This document shows, piece after piece, positions 37,854 through 45,638 of a DNA stretch of 64,000 nucleotides (its first letter is position 1; each line of letters starts with the position of its first letter). Source of the stretch: Longispora albida DSM 44784 (lineage in GTDB: Bacteria; Actinomycetota; Actinomycetes; Mycobacteriales; Micromonosporaceae). Both the position numbers and the translations under genes were made by a program. The stretch lies in the NCBI RefSeq assembly GCF_000379825.1, contig NZ_KB903835.1, positions 310,217 to 374,216 of the forward strand, in the 5' to 3' direction. A model generated the notes under the pieces. It was not told the DNA's origin, did not search any database, and saw only the letters and a program-made list of their open reading frames with translations.

Positions 37854-38368
37854 GGCCCGGCTTACAGCGGGCACTCGCTGTCCTCGCCGCGCTCGCCCTC
37901 GCCGGCTGCACCGGCACCTCAACGGACAAGGGAAAGCCCGCCGCGAACGAGGAAACCTGGTTCAAGACGTGTGACCCGAAGAGCGGATCGGGCACCGAGT
38001 TGCCCTGCTTCACCGGCGGGGCACAGTCGACCATCCAGGGCCCGGCCGTCGTGAACCTGTGGGCGTCCTGGTGCGCCCCGTGCCGTCAGGAACTCCCCGC
38101 GTTCCAGCGCCTCGCCGACCAGGGCAAGGTGAAGGTCATCGGAGTGGTCACACTGGACGATCGTTCCCGGGCGCTCAGCACGGCCAAGGACCTCGGCGTG
38201 ACCTTCCCGGCGCTGTACGACCCGGAGGGCAAGGTCCATAAGAGCACCGGCAAGTCCTTCCTGCCGATCACGCTGTTCGTCGACAGGGACGGTAAGACCG
38301 TGCACACCTACACCGGCGCGGCGCTCGACGACGCGACGCTGGCCAAGCTGGTCGAGGAGAAGCTGTGA
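37850..38368 (+). CDS. TlpA-like thioredoxin lipoprotein (Rv3673c-like)
   Basis: 172 residues from GTG 37850, coupled to nth. [16 protein letters not shown] is a signal peptide with a lipobox (LAGC). The thioredoxin domain has [20 protein letters not shown] (active-site CAPC), [14 protein letters not shown] and the cis-Pro region [14 protein letters not shown]. Two extra Cys ([17 protein letters not shown]) lie before the domain. It acts outside the membrane on protein disulfides or cytochrome c maturation-like reduction. Overlaps the NUDIX start by GTGA. Confidence 0.9.
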   Translation: MRPGLQRALAVLAALALAGCTGTSTDKGKPAANEETWFKTCDPKSGSGTELPCFTGGAQSTIQGPAVVNLWASWCAPCRQELPAFQRLADQGKVKVIGVVTLDDRSRALSTAKDLGVTFPALYDPEGKVHKSTGKSFLPITLFVDRDGKTVHTYTGAALDDATLAKLVEEKL

Positions 38369-39000
38369 CAGCGAGCGCGGGTACGCCGGTGGAGGGGCTG
38401 CCGGAGTGGCTGAGCCCCCTGGTCGAACGCGTGCAGAGCGCGAAGGCCTCGGACTTCGTCCGCTACGCCCGCCCCGAGCAGGGCGGCAGGCGCAGCGCCG
38501 TGCTGATCCTGCTCGCCGAGGGCCCGGAAGTCCTGCTCCTCGAACGAGCCGCGACCCTGCGCAGGCACGCGGGCCAGCCGGCCTTCCCGGGTGGCGTCGC
38601 GGACGAGGGCGAACACGACCCGGTCGTCACGGCGCTGCGCGAGGCCGAGGAGGAGGTCGGCCTGCACCGGGACAGCGTGCGGGTCACCTCCCAGCTCCCG
38701 CCGATCTGGATTCCCGTCACGGACTACGTGGTCACCCCGGTGCTCGCCTGGTGGCACAGCCCCCACCCGGTCGGCCCGGTGGACCCGGCGGAGGTCGCCA
38801 GGGTCGCCCGGGTACCGATCGCGGAACTCGCCGACCCGGCCAACCGCTTCCGGGTCAGGCACGCGAGCGGCTGGATGGGACCGGCGTTCGGCGTGGAGGG
38901 GATGGTGGTCTGGGGGTTCACGGCCACCGTGCTGTCCACGTTGCTCGACTTCGCCGGCTGGGCCCTGCCCTGGGACAAGGGCCAGATCCGGGATCTCTAA
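38365..39000 (+). CDS. NUDIX hydrolase, CoA-pyrophosphatase-like (Rv3672c-like)
   Basis: 211 residues, GTG start overlapping the previous stop. LLLERAATLRRHAGQPAFPG and GGVADEGEHDPVVTALREAE with EEVGL form a NUDIX box preceded by the LRxHAGQVAFPGG-type motif of the CoA-pyrophosphatase (NUDT7/YeaB) group. Likely cleaves CoA derivatives or other nucleoside diphosphates. Third gene of a nth-trx-nudix operon. Ends 5 bp from the convergent NmrA-like gene. Confidence 0.9.
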   Translation: MTASAGTPVEGLPEWLSPLVERVQSAKASDFVRYARPEQGGRRSAVLILLAEGPEVLLLERAATLRRHAGQPAFPGGVADEGEHDPVVTALREAEEEVGLHRDSVRVTSQLPPIWIPVTDYVVTPVLAWWHSPHPVGPVDPAEVARVARVPIAELADPANRFRVRHASGWMGPAFGVEGMVVWGFTATVLSTLLDFAGWALPWDKGQIRDL

Positions 39001-39005
39001 CGGGG

Positions 39006-39752
39006 TTACCTCACCGTCGCGAGCCACTCGTCGAACGTCGTCGGCGCGATCTGCGCGCCCTCTCCGGGCAGCAGTACGTTGCCGGCCATCTCGACGCCGA
39101 AGATCCCGCCGTCCCAGGTGGGGACGAGCCGGACCGTCCGGCCCTGGGCCTGAAGCGTGCGGCGGGCCATGTCGACCATGTCCTGCCGCTCCGGCCCGGC
39201 CAGGTCGGCACGCCGGCCGGCGGGCTCACCGGTCACGACCCGGGCGAGGACCGCCGCCACATCGGCGGGTGCGACCGGCTGGAGCAGCAGCGGCGGCACC
39301 GTCGCGACCCCGTCCTGCTCGGTCCAGCCGGCGACCATGCCAGCGAAGTCGTGGAACTGGGTGGCCGGGAGAATCGTCCACGGCACCGCCCCGGCCTCGA
39401 CCAGCCGCTCCTGCTCGCGCTTGCCGGCGTAGTGCGCGTTGCCCTCGATCCGGTCCATACCGGCGATCGACAGTAGGACGTGGTGCCGGACACCGGCCCG
39501 CTCGCCGGCGTCAAGGAGGTTGCCGGTCGCCGCGCCGAAATACGCGATCGTGCCGTCCCGGTCGGCGGGCGGGGCGTTGGTGACGTCGATGACCGCGTCG
39601 GCGCTGGCGAGTGCCTTGTCGAGCCCCGCGCCCGTCACGAGGTCGACGCCCGCCGACCGGCTGATCCGGACGACGTCATGGCCATCGTCTTCCAGGACGG
39701 CGGCGGTGAGCTTGCCGATGTTCCCCGTTGCCCCGGCGACTGCGATCCGCAT
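39006..39752 (-). CDS. NmrA-like NAD(P)-binding protein
   Basis: 248 residues from ATG 39752. Rossmann motif VAGATGNIGKLTAAVL, followed by VISRS-type HDVVRISRSAGVDL, AVIDVTNAPP, VRHHVLLSIAGMDRIEG, YAGKREQERL, VEAGAVPWTILPATQFHDF. This is the atypical short-chain dehydrogenase (NmrA/SDR_a5) group, which senses NAD(P) redox or reduces small quinone-like substrates. Divergent from an Rrf2 regulator gene with a shared operator-like palindrome between them, so probably its target. Confidence 0.88.
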   Translation of the reverse strand: MRIAVAGATGNIGKLTAAVLEDDGHDVVRISRSAGVDLVTGAGLDKALASADAVIDVTNAPPADRDGTIAYFGAATGNLLDAGERAGVRHHVLLSIAGMDRIEGNAHYAGKREQERLVEAGAVPWTILPATQFHDFAGMVAGWTEQDGVATVPPLLLQPVAPADVAAVLARVVTGEPAGRRADLAGPERQDMVDMARRTLQAQGRTVRLVPTWDGGIFGVEMAGNVLLPGEGAQIAPTTFDEWLATVR

Positions 39753-39789
39753 GGCGTTCCCCCCAGATTGATCATCGATGCGACCAACC

Positions 39790-39827
39790 CTATCTCGGAC
39801 TAAAAAGGTCCGCAATATCTGCGATAG
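39790..39827. promoter_or_regulatory. Operator-like palindromes between the NmrA-like and Rrf2 genes
   Basis: CTATC at 39790 and GATAG at 39823 enclose CGGAC-N7-GTCCG. TAGAGT (39825-39830) is a -10 for the Rrf2 gene, and TAGGGT on the minus strand (about 39791-39786) is one for the other. Autoregulation by the Rrf2 protein is likely. Confidence 0.55.
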
Positions 39828-39837
39828 AGTGTGAGCT

Positions 39838-40314
39838 GTGAAACTGCCCGTGAGTACCGAGTGGATGCTGCACTGCGCCACCACGCTCGCCCAGCTGGAG
39901 CCGGGCGCCACCGCCTCGGCAGCCCAGCTCGCCGAGTACTACGACCTGCCGCCCGCCTATCTCGCCAAGCAGCTCCAGGCCCTCGTCCGGGCAGGCCTGC
40001 TCATGGCGACGACCGGCCCGCGCGGCGGCTTCCGGCTGGCCAGGTCCCCGGCGGACATCACGCTGCTCGCGATCGTCGAGGCCGTCGACGGCACCTCGGC
40101 CCCGTACGAGTGCCGGGAGATCCGCCAGCGGGGCACGGGCGCGCTGCCCGCCGCCGACTGCCAGCAGACCTGCGTACTCGCCGTCAGGATGGCCGAGGCG
40201 CACGAGGCCTGGCGGGCCAGCCTCGCGGCCGTCACACTGGCCGGCGTCCTCGGTGACATCCCGGCCACGGCCCCAGCCCGTACCAGGTCACTGCTGGGGA
40301 GAGCGGGAGAGTAG
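39838..40314 (+). CDS. Rrf2-family transcriptional regulator
   Basis: 158 residues, GTG start 39838, only 8 bp after the likely -10, so probably leaderless. The winged helix reads STEWMLHCATTLAQLEPGAT, AAQLAEYYDLPPAYLAKQLQ and GLLMATTGPRGGFRLARSPA. Cysteines in YECREIR and ADCQQTC are spaced as in the C-x(n)-C-x3-C region of Rrf2 (compare IscR/NsrR), where they bind an iron-sulfur cluster or sense oxidants. Probably controls the divergent NmrA-like gene. Confidence 0.9.
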   Translation: MKLPVSTEWMLHCATTLAQLEPGATASAAQLAEYYDLPPAYLAKQLQALVRAGLLMATTGPRGGFRLARSPADITLLAIVEAVDGTSAPYECREIRQRGTGALPAADCQQTCVLAVRMAEAHEAWRASLAAVTLAGVLGDIPATAPARTRSLLGRAGE

Positions 40315-40422
40315 GAAACCCGACAGGGTGTGGCGCCCGTGCGGGAGGAACAGCCTGGTCAGGCATGATCGCCACGGCTGCCGGGCTGCCGGGTCGTTGC
40401 GCCGCCGAGATAGCCTGGCAAG

Positions 40423-41604
40423 ATGCCCGGCCTAGTGGACATCATCCTGGTCTTGCTCGCCCTGTTGTTCGCGATCAACGGGTACAGGCAAGGCTTCGTC
40501 ATCGGCGTGTTGTCCTTCGTCGGGTTCTTCGGCGGCGCGATCCTCGGCCTCCAGGTCGCCCCGGCCCTCGCCGAGTACTTCGAGAGCCCGAGCCTGCGCG
40601 TCCTGACCTCGCTGGCCGTCATCTTCGTCATCGCCCTGCTCGGCCAGGCGCTGTTCGCCTGGATCGGCACGAAGCTCCGCTCCGGCATCCGCAGCGCCGG
40701 AGCCCAGGCTCTCGACGACATCGGCGGCGCGATGGTGTCCATTGTGGCCGTGCTGCTCGTCGCGTGGATGGTGACCGCGCCGCTGGCCTCGTCGTCCGTT
40801 CCGTGGCTGTCGCGCGCGATCCGGCACAGCGCGATCGTCGGCACGGTCGACGACGCGATGCCGTCGCCGGTCCGCGGTGTGTACGACAAGCTGCGCGCGA
40901 CCGTGAACACCAACGGCTTCCCTGACGTGTTCGGTGACCTCGCGCCGACCCAGGTCCGCGACGTCCGCGCGCCGGACAGCGGGCTGGCGAAGTCCGAGGT
41001 GGTCCAGCGGGTGCAGCGCTCGGTCGTCAAGGTGCTGGGCGACGCCCCGAGCTGCTCCCGCCGCATCGAGGGCTCCGGCTTCGTCTACGCGCCGGAGCAC
41101 GTGATGACGAACGCGCACGTCGTCGCGGGTACGAAGAAGATTTCCGTGGAGTCGCTGGGCAAGCGGCAGACCGGGACAGTCGTCGCGTACGACCCGGCCA
41201 AGGACCTCGCGGTGATCCACGTCCCGGGCCTGACGGCCCCGGCCCTGCCCTGGGCGGCGCAGCCGGGCCAGAACGACCAGGACGCGATCGTCCTCGGCTA
41301 CCCCCTCGACGGGCCGTACACCGCCAAGGCGGCCAGGGTCCGCGACGTCCGCCAGATCAAGGGCCCGGACATCTACGGTGCCGGCCCGGTGGTCCGCGAG
41401 GTGTACACGATCCGGTCCGAGGTCCGCAGCGGCAACTCGGGCGGCCCGCTGATCTCCCCGAACGGCACCGTGTTCGGCGTGATCTTCGCGGCGGCCGCCG
41501 ACGACGAGACCACCGGCTTCGCCGTCACAGCAGCCGAAGCCAACGACGTCGCCAACGCCGGCAAGGCCAAGACCACCCCGACCTCCACGGGCAGCTGCGC
41601 CTAG
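40423..41604 (+). CDS. marP: Membrane serine protease MarP-like (Rv3671c-like)
   Basis: 393 residues. Four transmembrane helices (about 1-130, colicin V production type) carry an extracytoplasmic trypsin-like protease: MTNAHVV (His), YDPAKDLAVI (Asp) and SGNSGGPLI (Ser). SCSRR before the domain and the C-terminal SCA give the two cysteines that form the stabilising, redox-sensitive disulfide in mycobacterial MarP, where the enzyme is needed for acid resistance by activating peptidoglycan hydrolases. Ends the conserved block. Confidence 0.93.
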   Translation: MPGLVDIILVLLALLFAINGYRQGFVIGVLSFVGFFGGAILGLQVAPALAEYFESPSLRVLTSLAVIFVIALLGQALFAWIGTKLRSGIRSAGAQALDDIGGAMVSIVAVLLVAWMVTAPLASSSVPWLSRAIRHSAIVGTVDDAMPSPVRGVYDKLRATVNTNGFPDVFGDLAPTQVRDVRAPDSGLAKSEVVQRVQRSVVKVLGDAPSCSRRIEGSGFVYAPEHVMTNAHVVAGTKKISVESLGKRQTGTVVAYDPAKDLAVIHVPGLTAPALPWAAQPGQNDQDAIVLGYPLDGPYTAKAARVRDVRQIKGPDIYGAGPVVREVYTIRSEVRSGNSGGPLISPNGTVFGVIFAAAADDETTGFAVTAAEANDVANAGKAKTTPTSTGSCA

Positions 41605-41661
41605 CCGTAGTCACCGAAAAGTAGTCGCCCGGCATGGTCCCGGCTGGCAGGATCGCCGCCG

Positions 41662-42423
41662 ATGACCACGGATGCCTCTGACAAATGGCCGTTCACCTGG
41701 TCGGATCACGATCCGGCGCGATATCCGTTCGATCGAGGAAGTGTTCTGGAGGCGGTGCGCTCGGTCGCGCTGCCGGTCCCAGCAGCCTCCCCGCACCCCT
41801 CGGGAAGCTGCTGGCAGGCCGATCCGCAGGAGAGCCGGGAATGGTCCAGAGCCGTCAGCCGTGGCCTCGCGGAACGGTACGGCCGCTGGGCGGCGGGCTG
41901 GTCCTGGGGAATCGGCTCCGGTGACTACGGCGGCGAATCGTCGATGCTCTGGGGCACCGACATGTACTCGATCACCACGCCCGGCGAGACCATCGCCCGG
42001 GTCGCCAACTGCCTGATCAGGTGGCGGAACTGGCTGGAGGACGTGGCCTGGCACTTCGACCAGCTGCTGCCGATGCCGGGCCCCGAGGCGGCCCCTGCCG
42101 TGGCCTTCGCGGCCTGGGAGGCCGCCGGTGTCCGGCTCGCCCACGCGGCCGGGTCGAGCACGGACATCGACAACTGGGGCGGCTGGGTCTGGCGTGTCTA
42201 CTTCTGGTTCGCCGAAGCCGCCGAGGCCGCGGGCTGTGCCGGCGAAGGCCCGCACGATGTCACGCAACCGGCTGCGTTCGTGAAGCACTTCTGGTTCGGT
42301 TCGGCGACGCTGGACATCGCCGAGGCCGCTCAGTGGTATGCCCGGAGGATGACCGGGCACCAGGACGCCCGCGACTGGCCCGACATCTGGCCGCACGACT
42401 GGCCGTCACGCCGGCAGAGGTAG
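41662..42423 (+). CDS. Trp-rich hypothetical protein at the edge of the secretion locus
   Basis: 253 residues, ATG 41662. Very rich in Trp (KWPFTW, GRWAAGWSWG, RWRNWLEDVAWHF, NWGGWVWRVYFWF, DWPDIWPHDW). No signal peptide or membrane segment. I do not recognise a family. The pattern of Trp/Asp-rich, acidic soluble protein of about 250 residues recalls Imm-type or SUKH-like immunity proteins, though no specific motif confirms it. It lies between marP and an EspC-like T7SS gene, 45 bp upstream of the latter. Confidence 0.6.
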   Translation: MTTDASDKWPFTWSDHDPARYPFDRGSVLEAVRSVALPVPAASPHPSGSCWQADPQESREWSRAVSRGLAERYGRWAAGWSWGIGSGDYGGESSMLWGTDMYSITTPGETIARVANCLIRWRNWLEDVAWHFDQLLPMPGPEAAPAVAFAAWEAAGVRLAHAAGSSTDIDNWGGWVWRVYFWFAEAAEAAGCAGEGPHDVTQPAAFVKHFWFGSATLDIAEAAQWYARRMTGHQDARDWPDIWPHDWPSRRQR

Positions 42424-42467
42424 CCGGCTGAGGTAGCCGGGTTGCGCGGGGTCGGTATACATCGGCA

Positions 42468-42743
42468 ATGTTCTCTGTGGACACCGCGAACCTGCGCCAG
42501 GCCGCCGGGCAGCTCACGGCGGTCAGCGAGAAGATCAAGATCGATGTTGTACGGGCGGCGCCGCCCCCGGGCCCCGGCGGCTGGGCCAGTTCCACCGCGG
42601 CTTCGGCGCTCGCCGAGGCGTGGGCGGCCCGGGTCACGGAGCTGGCCGGCCAGGCGGCGGAGGCGGCAGGCAAGCTGCAGACGACCGCAGGCGCGTACGA
42701 CGACGCGGACCGCCGCTCGACCGGCGTCTTCCGCCGATGGTGA
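42468..42743 (+). CDS. EspC/WXG100-like small T7SS protein with YxxxD signal
   Basis: 91 residues. Two predicted helices (about 5-30 and 45-75) joined by a Pro/Gly turn with GGW (residues 37-39) instead of the canonical W-x-G. Near the C-terminus Tyr77-x3-Asp81 (YDDAD) fits the YxxxD/E secretion signal of type VII substrates. It overlaps the next gene, whose product has a WQG turn, so the two probably form the helical heterodimer that the secretion machine recognises. No catalytic part. Confidence 0.75.
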   Translation: MFSVDTANLRQAAGQLTAVSEKIKIDVVRAAPPPGPGGWASSTAASALAEAWAARVTELAGQAAEAAGKLQTTAGAYDDADRRSTGVFRRW

Positions 42744-44197
42744 CGTTCGCGCAACTACGTGAGGTGGACCCGGCTGCCTTCTCGGGTACGGCGTGGCGGG
42801 CGCTGGCTGGCCGGCTCGCGTCCCGGGCCGAGGATCTGGCTGAGGTGCCCCGTCCGCTGCACGCGTGGCAGGGCAAGGCGGCGACGGCAGCCAGGGGGCA
42901 TCTCGGCGGGCTGCCCAGGGCCGCCGAGTCGGCGTCCGGCCCGCTGCGCAAGGCTGCCGAGCTCCTCGACGCGCACCGCGAGCAGGTACTGAAGGCTCAG
43001 GCCCTGCTGCGCGACACGGTCGCCGAGGTGCGCGCGAAGGCTGGCACGGTGAGCGCGGATGGCGTGATCAGTGGCTTGCCGGAGGGTGAGGCCGACGGGT
43101 TCGCCGCCGAGTTCGACCGGGCGCTGCGGATGGCTCGCGAGTCGGATACCCGGACGGCGGCTGGGCTGGCGGCGCTGATGCCGGTCGCGGCTCCGGTGAC
43201 GCAGAAGCGGCAGGCGATCCCGGGGCCGGGTACGGATCCCGTGCAGGTGCGCGCCTGGTGGGCCGGACTGTCCGAAGAGGAGCGAGGGCGGCTGATCCGC
43301 GAGGAGCCGGGCCGGATCGGCTGGCTCGACGGCGTACCGGCCGCAGCCCGCGACCAGGCCAACCGGCTCACGCTCACCGAGCCGTGGGCCGCGAAGTTCC
43401 GGGCCCGCCCCGACCTGCTCGTTCTCGGGTTCGACCCGGCCGGCGACGGGAAGGTGATCGTGGCGACCAGCGACCCGGACCAGGCGGCGAACGTGCTGAC
43501 CTACGTGCCGGGTACCGGATCAGAACTGTCCAAGATGAACGGAGATCTCGCGCGAGCCGAAGTGATGGCCCGTGACGCCAACGCCCTCGACAACAGCAAG
43601 CGGACAGCGGCGGTCCTGTGGCTGGGGTATGACGCGCCGGACAAGCTCACCGACGCCGTCCACGGTTCGTACGCCTCGGGGGCTTCCGGTGACCTGGCCC
43701 GGTTCCAGCAGGGGCTGCGCGCGACGCACGAGGGCGCGCCCTCGCACAACACTGTCCTCGGGCACAGCTACGGCTCGACCACGGTCGGCTTCGCGGCCAG
43801 GGATCGTGGCCTGCCAGCCGACGAGCTGGTCTTCGTCGGCAGCCCGGGCGTCGGCGTGGACCGGGCGAGTGACCTGCGCATCGACCCGGAGCACGTGTGG
43901 TCGACGACGGCGAAGAACGACCCGATCCAGTACGCGATCAGCCCCAAGCTCGACATCGGCGACCCCTCGCCGGACCTGGTCTTCGGCCAGAACCCGAGCA
44001 TGCCGGACTTCGGCGGCCAGACCTTCGCCAGCGACCCGGGCAATCCGCTGGTCAGGACCCGGCCGGTGGACCTGTTCGGCGTGCACGTCGACATCCCGGT
44101 CGGCGTCGACGGCTCGGCCCATTCCCAGTACTGGGACGAGAACACGCAGTCGCGCAAGCACATCGCCAAGATCGTGACGGGGTACGCACATGGATGA
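42737..44197 (+). CDS. WXG-containing DUF1023 alpha/beta hydrolase, probable T7SS effector
   Basis: 486 residues from ATG 42737. The N-terminal helical part (about 1-120) carries W44-Q-G46 in a helix turn (PLHAWQGKAATAARG), a WXG-type export module. The C-terminal DUF1023 domain (about 170-480) has DANALDNSKRTAAVLWLGY, then VLGHSYGSTTVG with the nucleophile Ser at about 340, LVFVGSPGVG and HSQYWDE. DUF1023 proteins belong to the alpha/beta hydrolase superfamily, so esterase or lipase activity is likely. Overlaps the small genes on both sides. Confidence 0.8.
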   Translation: MVTFAQLREVDPAAFSGTAWRALAGRLASRAEDLAEVPRPLHAWQGKAATAARGHLGGLPRAAESASGPLRKAAELLDAHREQVLKAQALLRDTVAEVRAKAGTVSADGVISGLPEGEADGFAAEFDRALRMARESDTRTAAGLAALMPVAAPVTQKRQAIPGPGTDPVQVRAWWAGLSEEERGRLIREEPGRIGWLDGVPAAARDQANRLTLTEPWAAKFRARPDLLVLGFDPAGDGKVIVATSDPDQAANVLTYVPGTGSELSKMNGDLARAEVMARDANALDNSKRTAAVLWLGYDAPDKLTDAVHGSYASGASGDLARFQQGLRATHEGAPSHNTVLGHSYGSTTVGFAARDRGLPADELVFVGSPGVGVDRASDLRIDPEHVWSTTAKNDPIQYAISPKLDIGDPSPDLVFGQNPSMPDFGGQTFASDPGNPLVRTRPVDLFGVHVDIPVGVDGSAHSQYWDENTQSRKHIAKIVTGYAHG

Positions 44198-44585
44198 GAG
44201 CCGCTCGCACAACGAGAAGCTGGCCGTGGACCGGATCCAGCTCCACGTGGACGCCGTCGTCGCGTTCCTCGGCCCGGGCACGCGCGCCGACCAGGTGCTC
44301 GCGGCCCGGCTCCCGTGCGAGGGCATGGTCCGCAGCACCGGTGCCGTCAAACTGGAGCACTCGTACGACCTGCGCGCGGAACAGGCCGCCGAGTATGTCC
44401 TCGACATCCTGCACTCCTACTGGGCCGGCCTCGGGTACCTGATCGTCCGCGACGACCGCGACGACATCGCCCCCGACCTCGTGTTCCAGGCCCCGGACGG
44501 TTTCGTGCTCACGGCCGGGGCCGGCATCCACGGCAACCTTCACCTGTCGGCGGCATCACCGTGCTTCCCGGTACCGGAAGGCTGA
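44190..44585 (+). CDS. Small protein coupled to the DUF1023 hydrolase
   Basis: 131 residues; ATG 44190 lies inside the end of the hydrolase gene (8-bp overlap). Alpha/beta with DRIQLHVDAVVAFLG, EHSYDLRAEQAAEYVLDILH, YWAGLGYLIVRDDRDDIAPD and a hydrophobic end (AGAGIHGNLHLSAAS). It lacks a signal peptide. Translation coupling to a likely effector suggests an immunity or chaperone role, an inference only. Its last 30 bp overlap the 3' end of the mycosin gene on the other strand. Confidence 0.6.
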   Translation: MDESRSHNEKLAVDRIQLHVDAVVAFLGPGTRADQVLAARLPCEGMVRSTGAVKLEHSYDLRAEQAAEYVLDILHSYWAGLGYLIVRDDRDDIAPDLVFQAPDGFVLTAGAGIHGNLHLSAASPCFPVPEG

Positions 44586-45638
44586 GCGGCGCCGCCGGAC
44601 GGCCAGCCACACGCCGGCGGCAAGTGTCACCACCACAACCCCGGCACCAAGCGCCCAGGGCCAAACCTGTTCCTGGCGTACCGGGACAGCCGGGCCAGAT
44701 GAGGCGGCCGCCGGCGAAGTCGTGCCCGCCGGCGGTACCCAATTGAGCGCACCCAGCAGGTCCAGCACCCCGTGCCCGTACTGGTCGTCCACACCGGACG
44801 GACCCTTGTCTGTCGCGGTGGCCGTCAGGCGCTTCACGATCTCCGGGCCGGTGAGGTCCGGGTACCTGGCCCGGAGCACGGCGACCGCTCCGGCTGCGAT
44901 GCCCGTGGCCAGGCTGGTGCCGGAGGTCTTCCGGTACCCGCCGCGTGCGCTGGCCACGTTCAGCTCCGCGCCCGGTACGGCGAGGACGACGCCCTGGCCG
45001 GTCACCGAGACCGGGTGGATCAGGCCGTCGGGGCCGGTGGCGGTGACAGCGAGGACGCCCGGGTACCTGGCTGGCCACTCGACCCCGCCGAGCCCCGGCT
45101 CCGTCGTGTTCCCGGTGCCGGCCACGACCACGACGCCGGCGGCCTGGGCGCGCTGGATGGCTCGTTCGAGAGCCGTGGACGCGACCCCGCCCATCGCGAG
45201 CGTGATGACCTTCGCCCCGCCCTGGATGGCCTGGTCGATCGCCGCCGGTACCTGCTCGCTGGCCATGCCACGGTCCAGAGTGGACGTGCTCCGGCCGATC
45301 GCGAGCACCTTCGCTTCCGGCGCGATGCCGAGCACGCCGTCCCCGGAACCCGGCCCGTGGCCGTGCCCGGCGACCAGCGAGGCCACGCCCGTGCCGTGGT
45401 CGCCGCCGTCCGGCCCGGCCCCGGGCAGCACGTTGCCCGCCAGGTCGGGATGGCTGGCGTGCACGCCAGAGTCGATGACAGCGACCGTGACCCCGGCGCC
45501 ACGACTGATCTTGTGCACGTCGGCCAGCCGCAGCGCGCCTGTGTACCACTGTCCATCCCGGACGGTATCGGCCTGCGCTGGTACTGGCAGAGCCAGCAGA
45601 AGTACCCCAGCGGCCAGCCCGGCGAGGGCTCGCCTCAC
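44556..45638 (-). CDS. mycP: Mycosin, subtilisin-like T7SS protease 1
   Basis: 360 residues, GTG 45638. Signal peptide (LAGLAAGVLLLALPVPAQA), S8 catalytic residues VAVIDSGV (Asp), GDHGTGVASL (His), TSGTSLATGIAAG (Ser) and the oxyanion Asn in VVAGTGNTT. The C-terminal transmembrane helix (WALGAGVVVVTLAAGVWLAV) and basic tail (RRRRS) are typical of mycosins, which stabilise the ESX membrane complex and cleave some substrates. Its start overlaps the stop of the PPE-like gene (GTGA). Confidence 0.93.
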   Translation of the reverse strand: MRRALAGLAAGVLLLALPVPAQADTVRDGQWYTGALRLADVHKISRGAGVTVAVIDSGVHASHPDLAGNVLPGAGPDGGDHGTGVASLVAGHGHGPGSGDGVLGIAPEAKVLAIGRSTSTLDRGMASEQVPAAIDQAIQGGAKVITLAMGGVASTALERAIQRAQAAGVVVVAGTGNTTEPGLGGVEWPARYPGVLAVTATGPDGLIHPVSVTGQGVVLAVPGAELNVASARGGYRKTSGTSLATGIAAGAVAVLRARYPDLTGPEIVKRLTATATDKGPSGVDDQYGHGVLDLLGALNWVPPAGTTSPAAASSGPAVPVRQEQVWPWALGAGVVVVTLAAGVWLAVRRRRSAFRYREAR

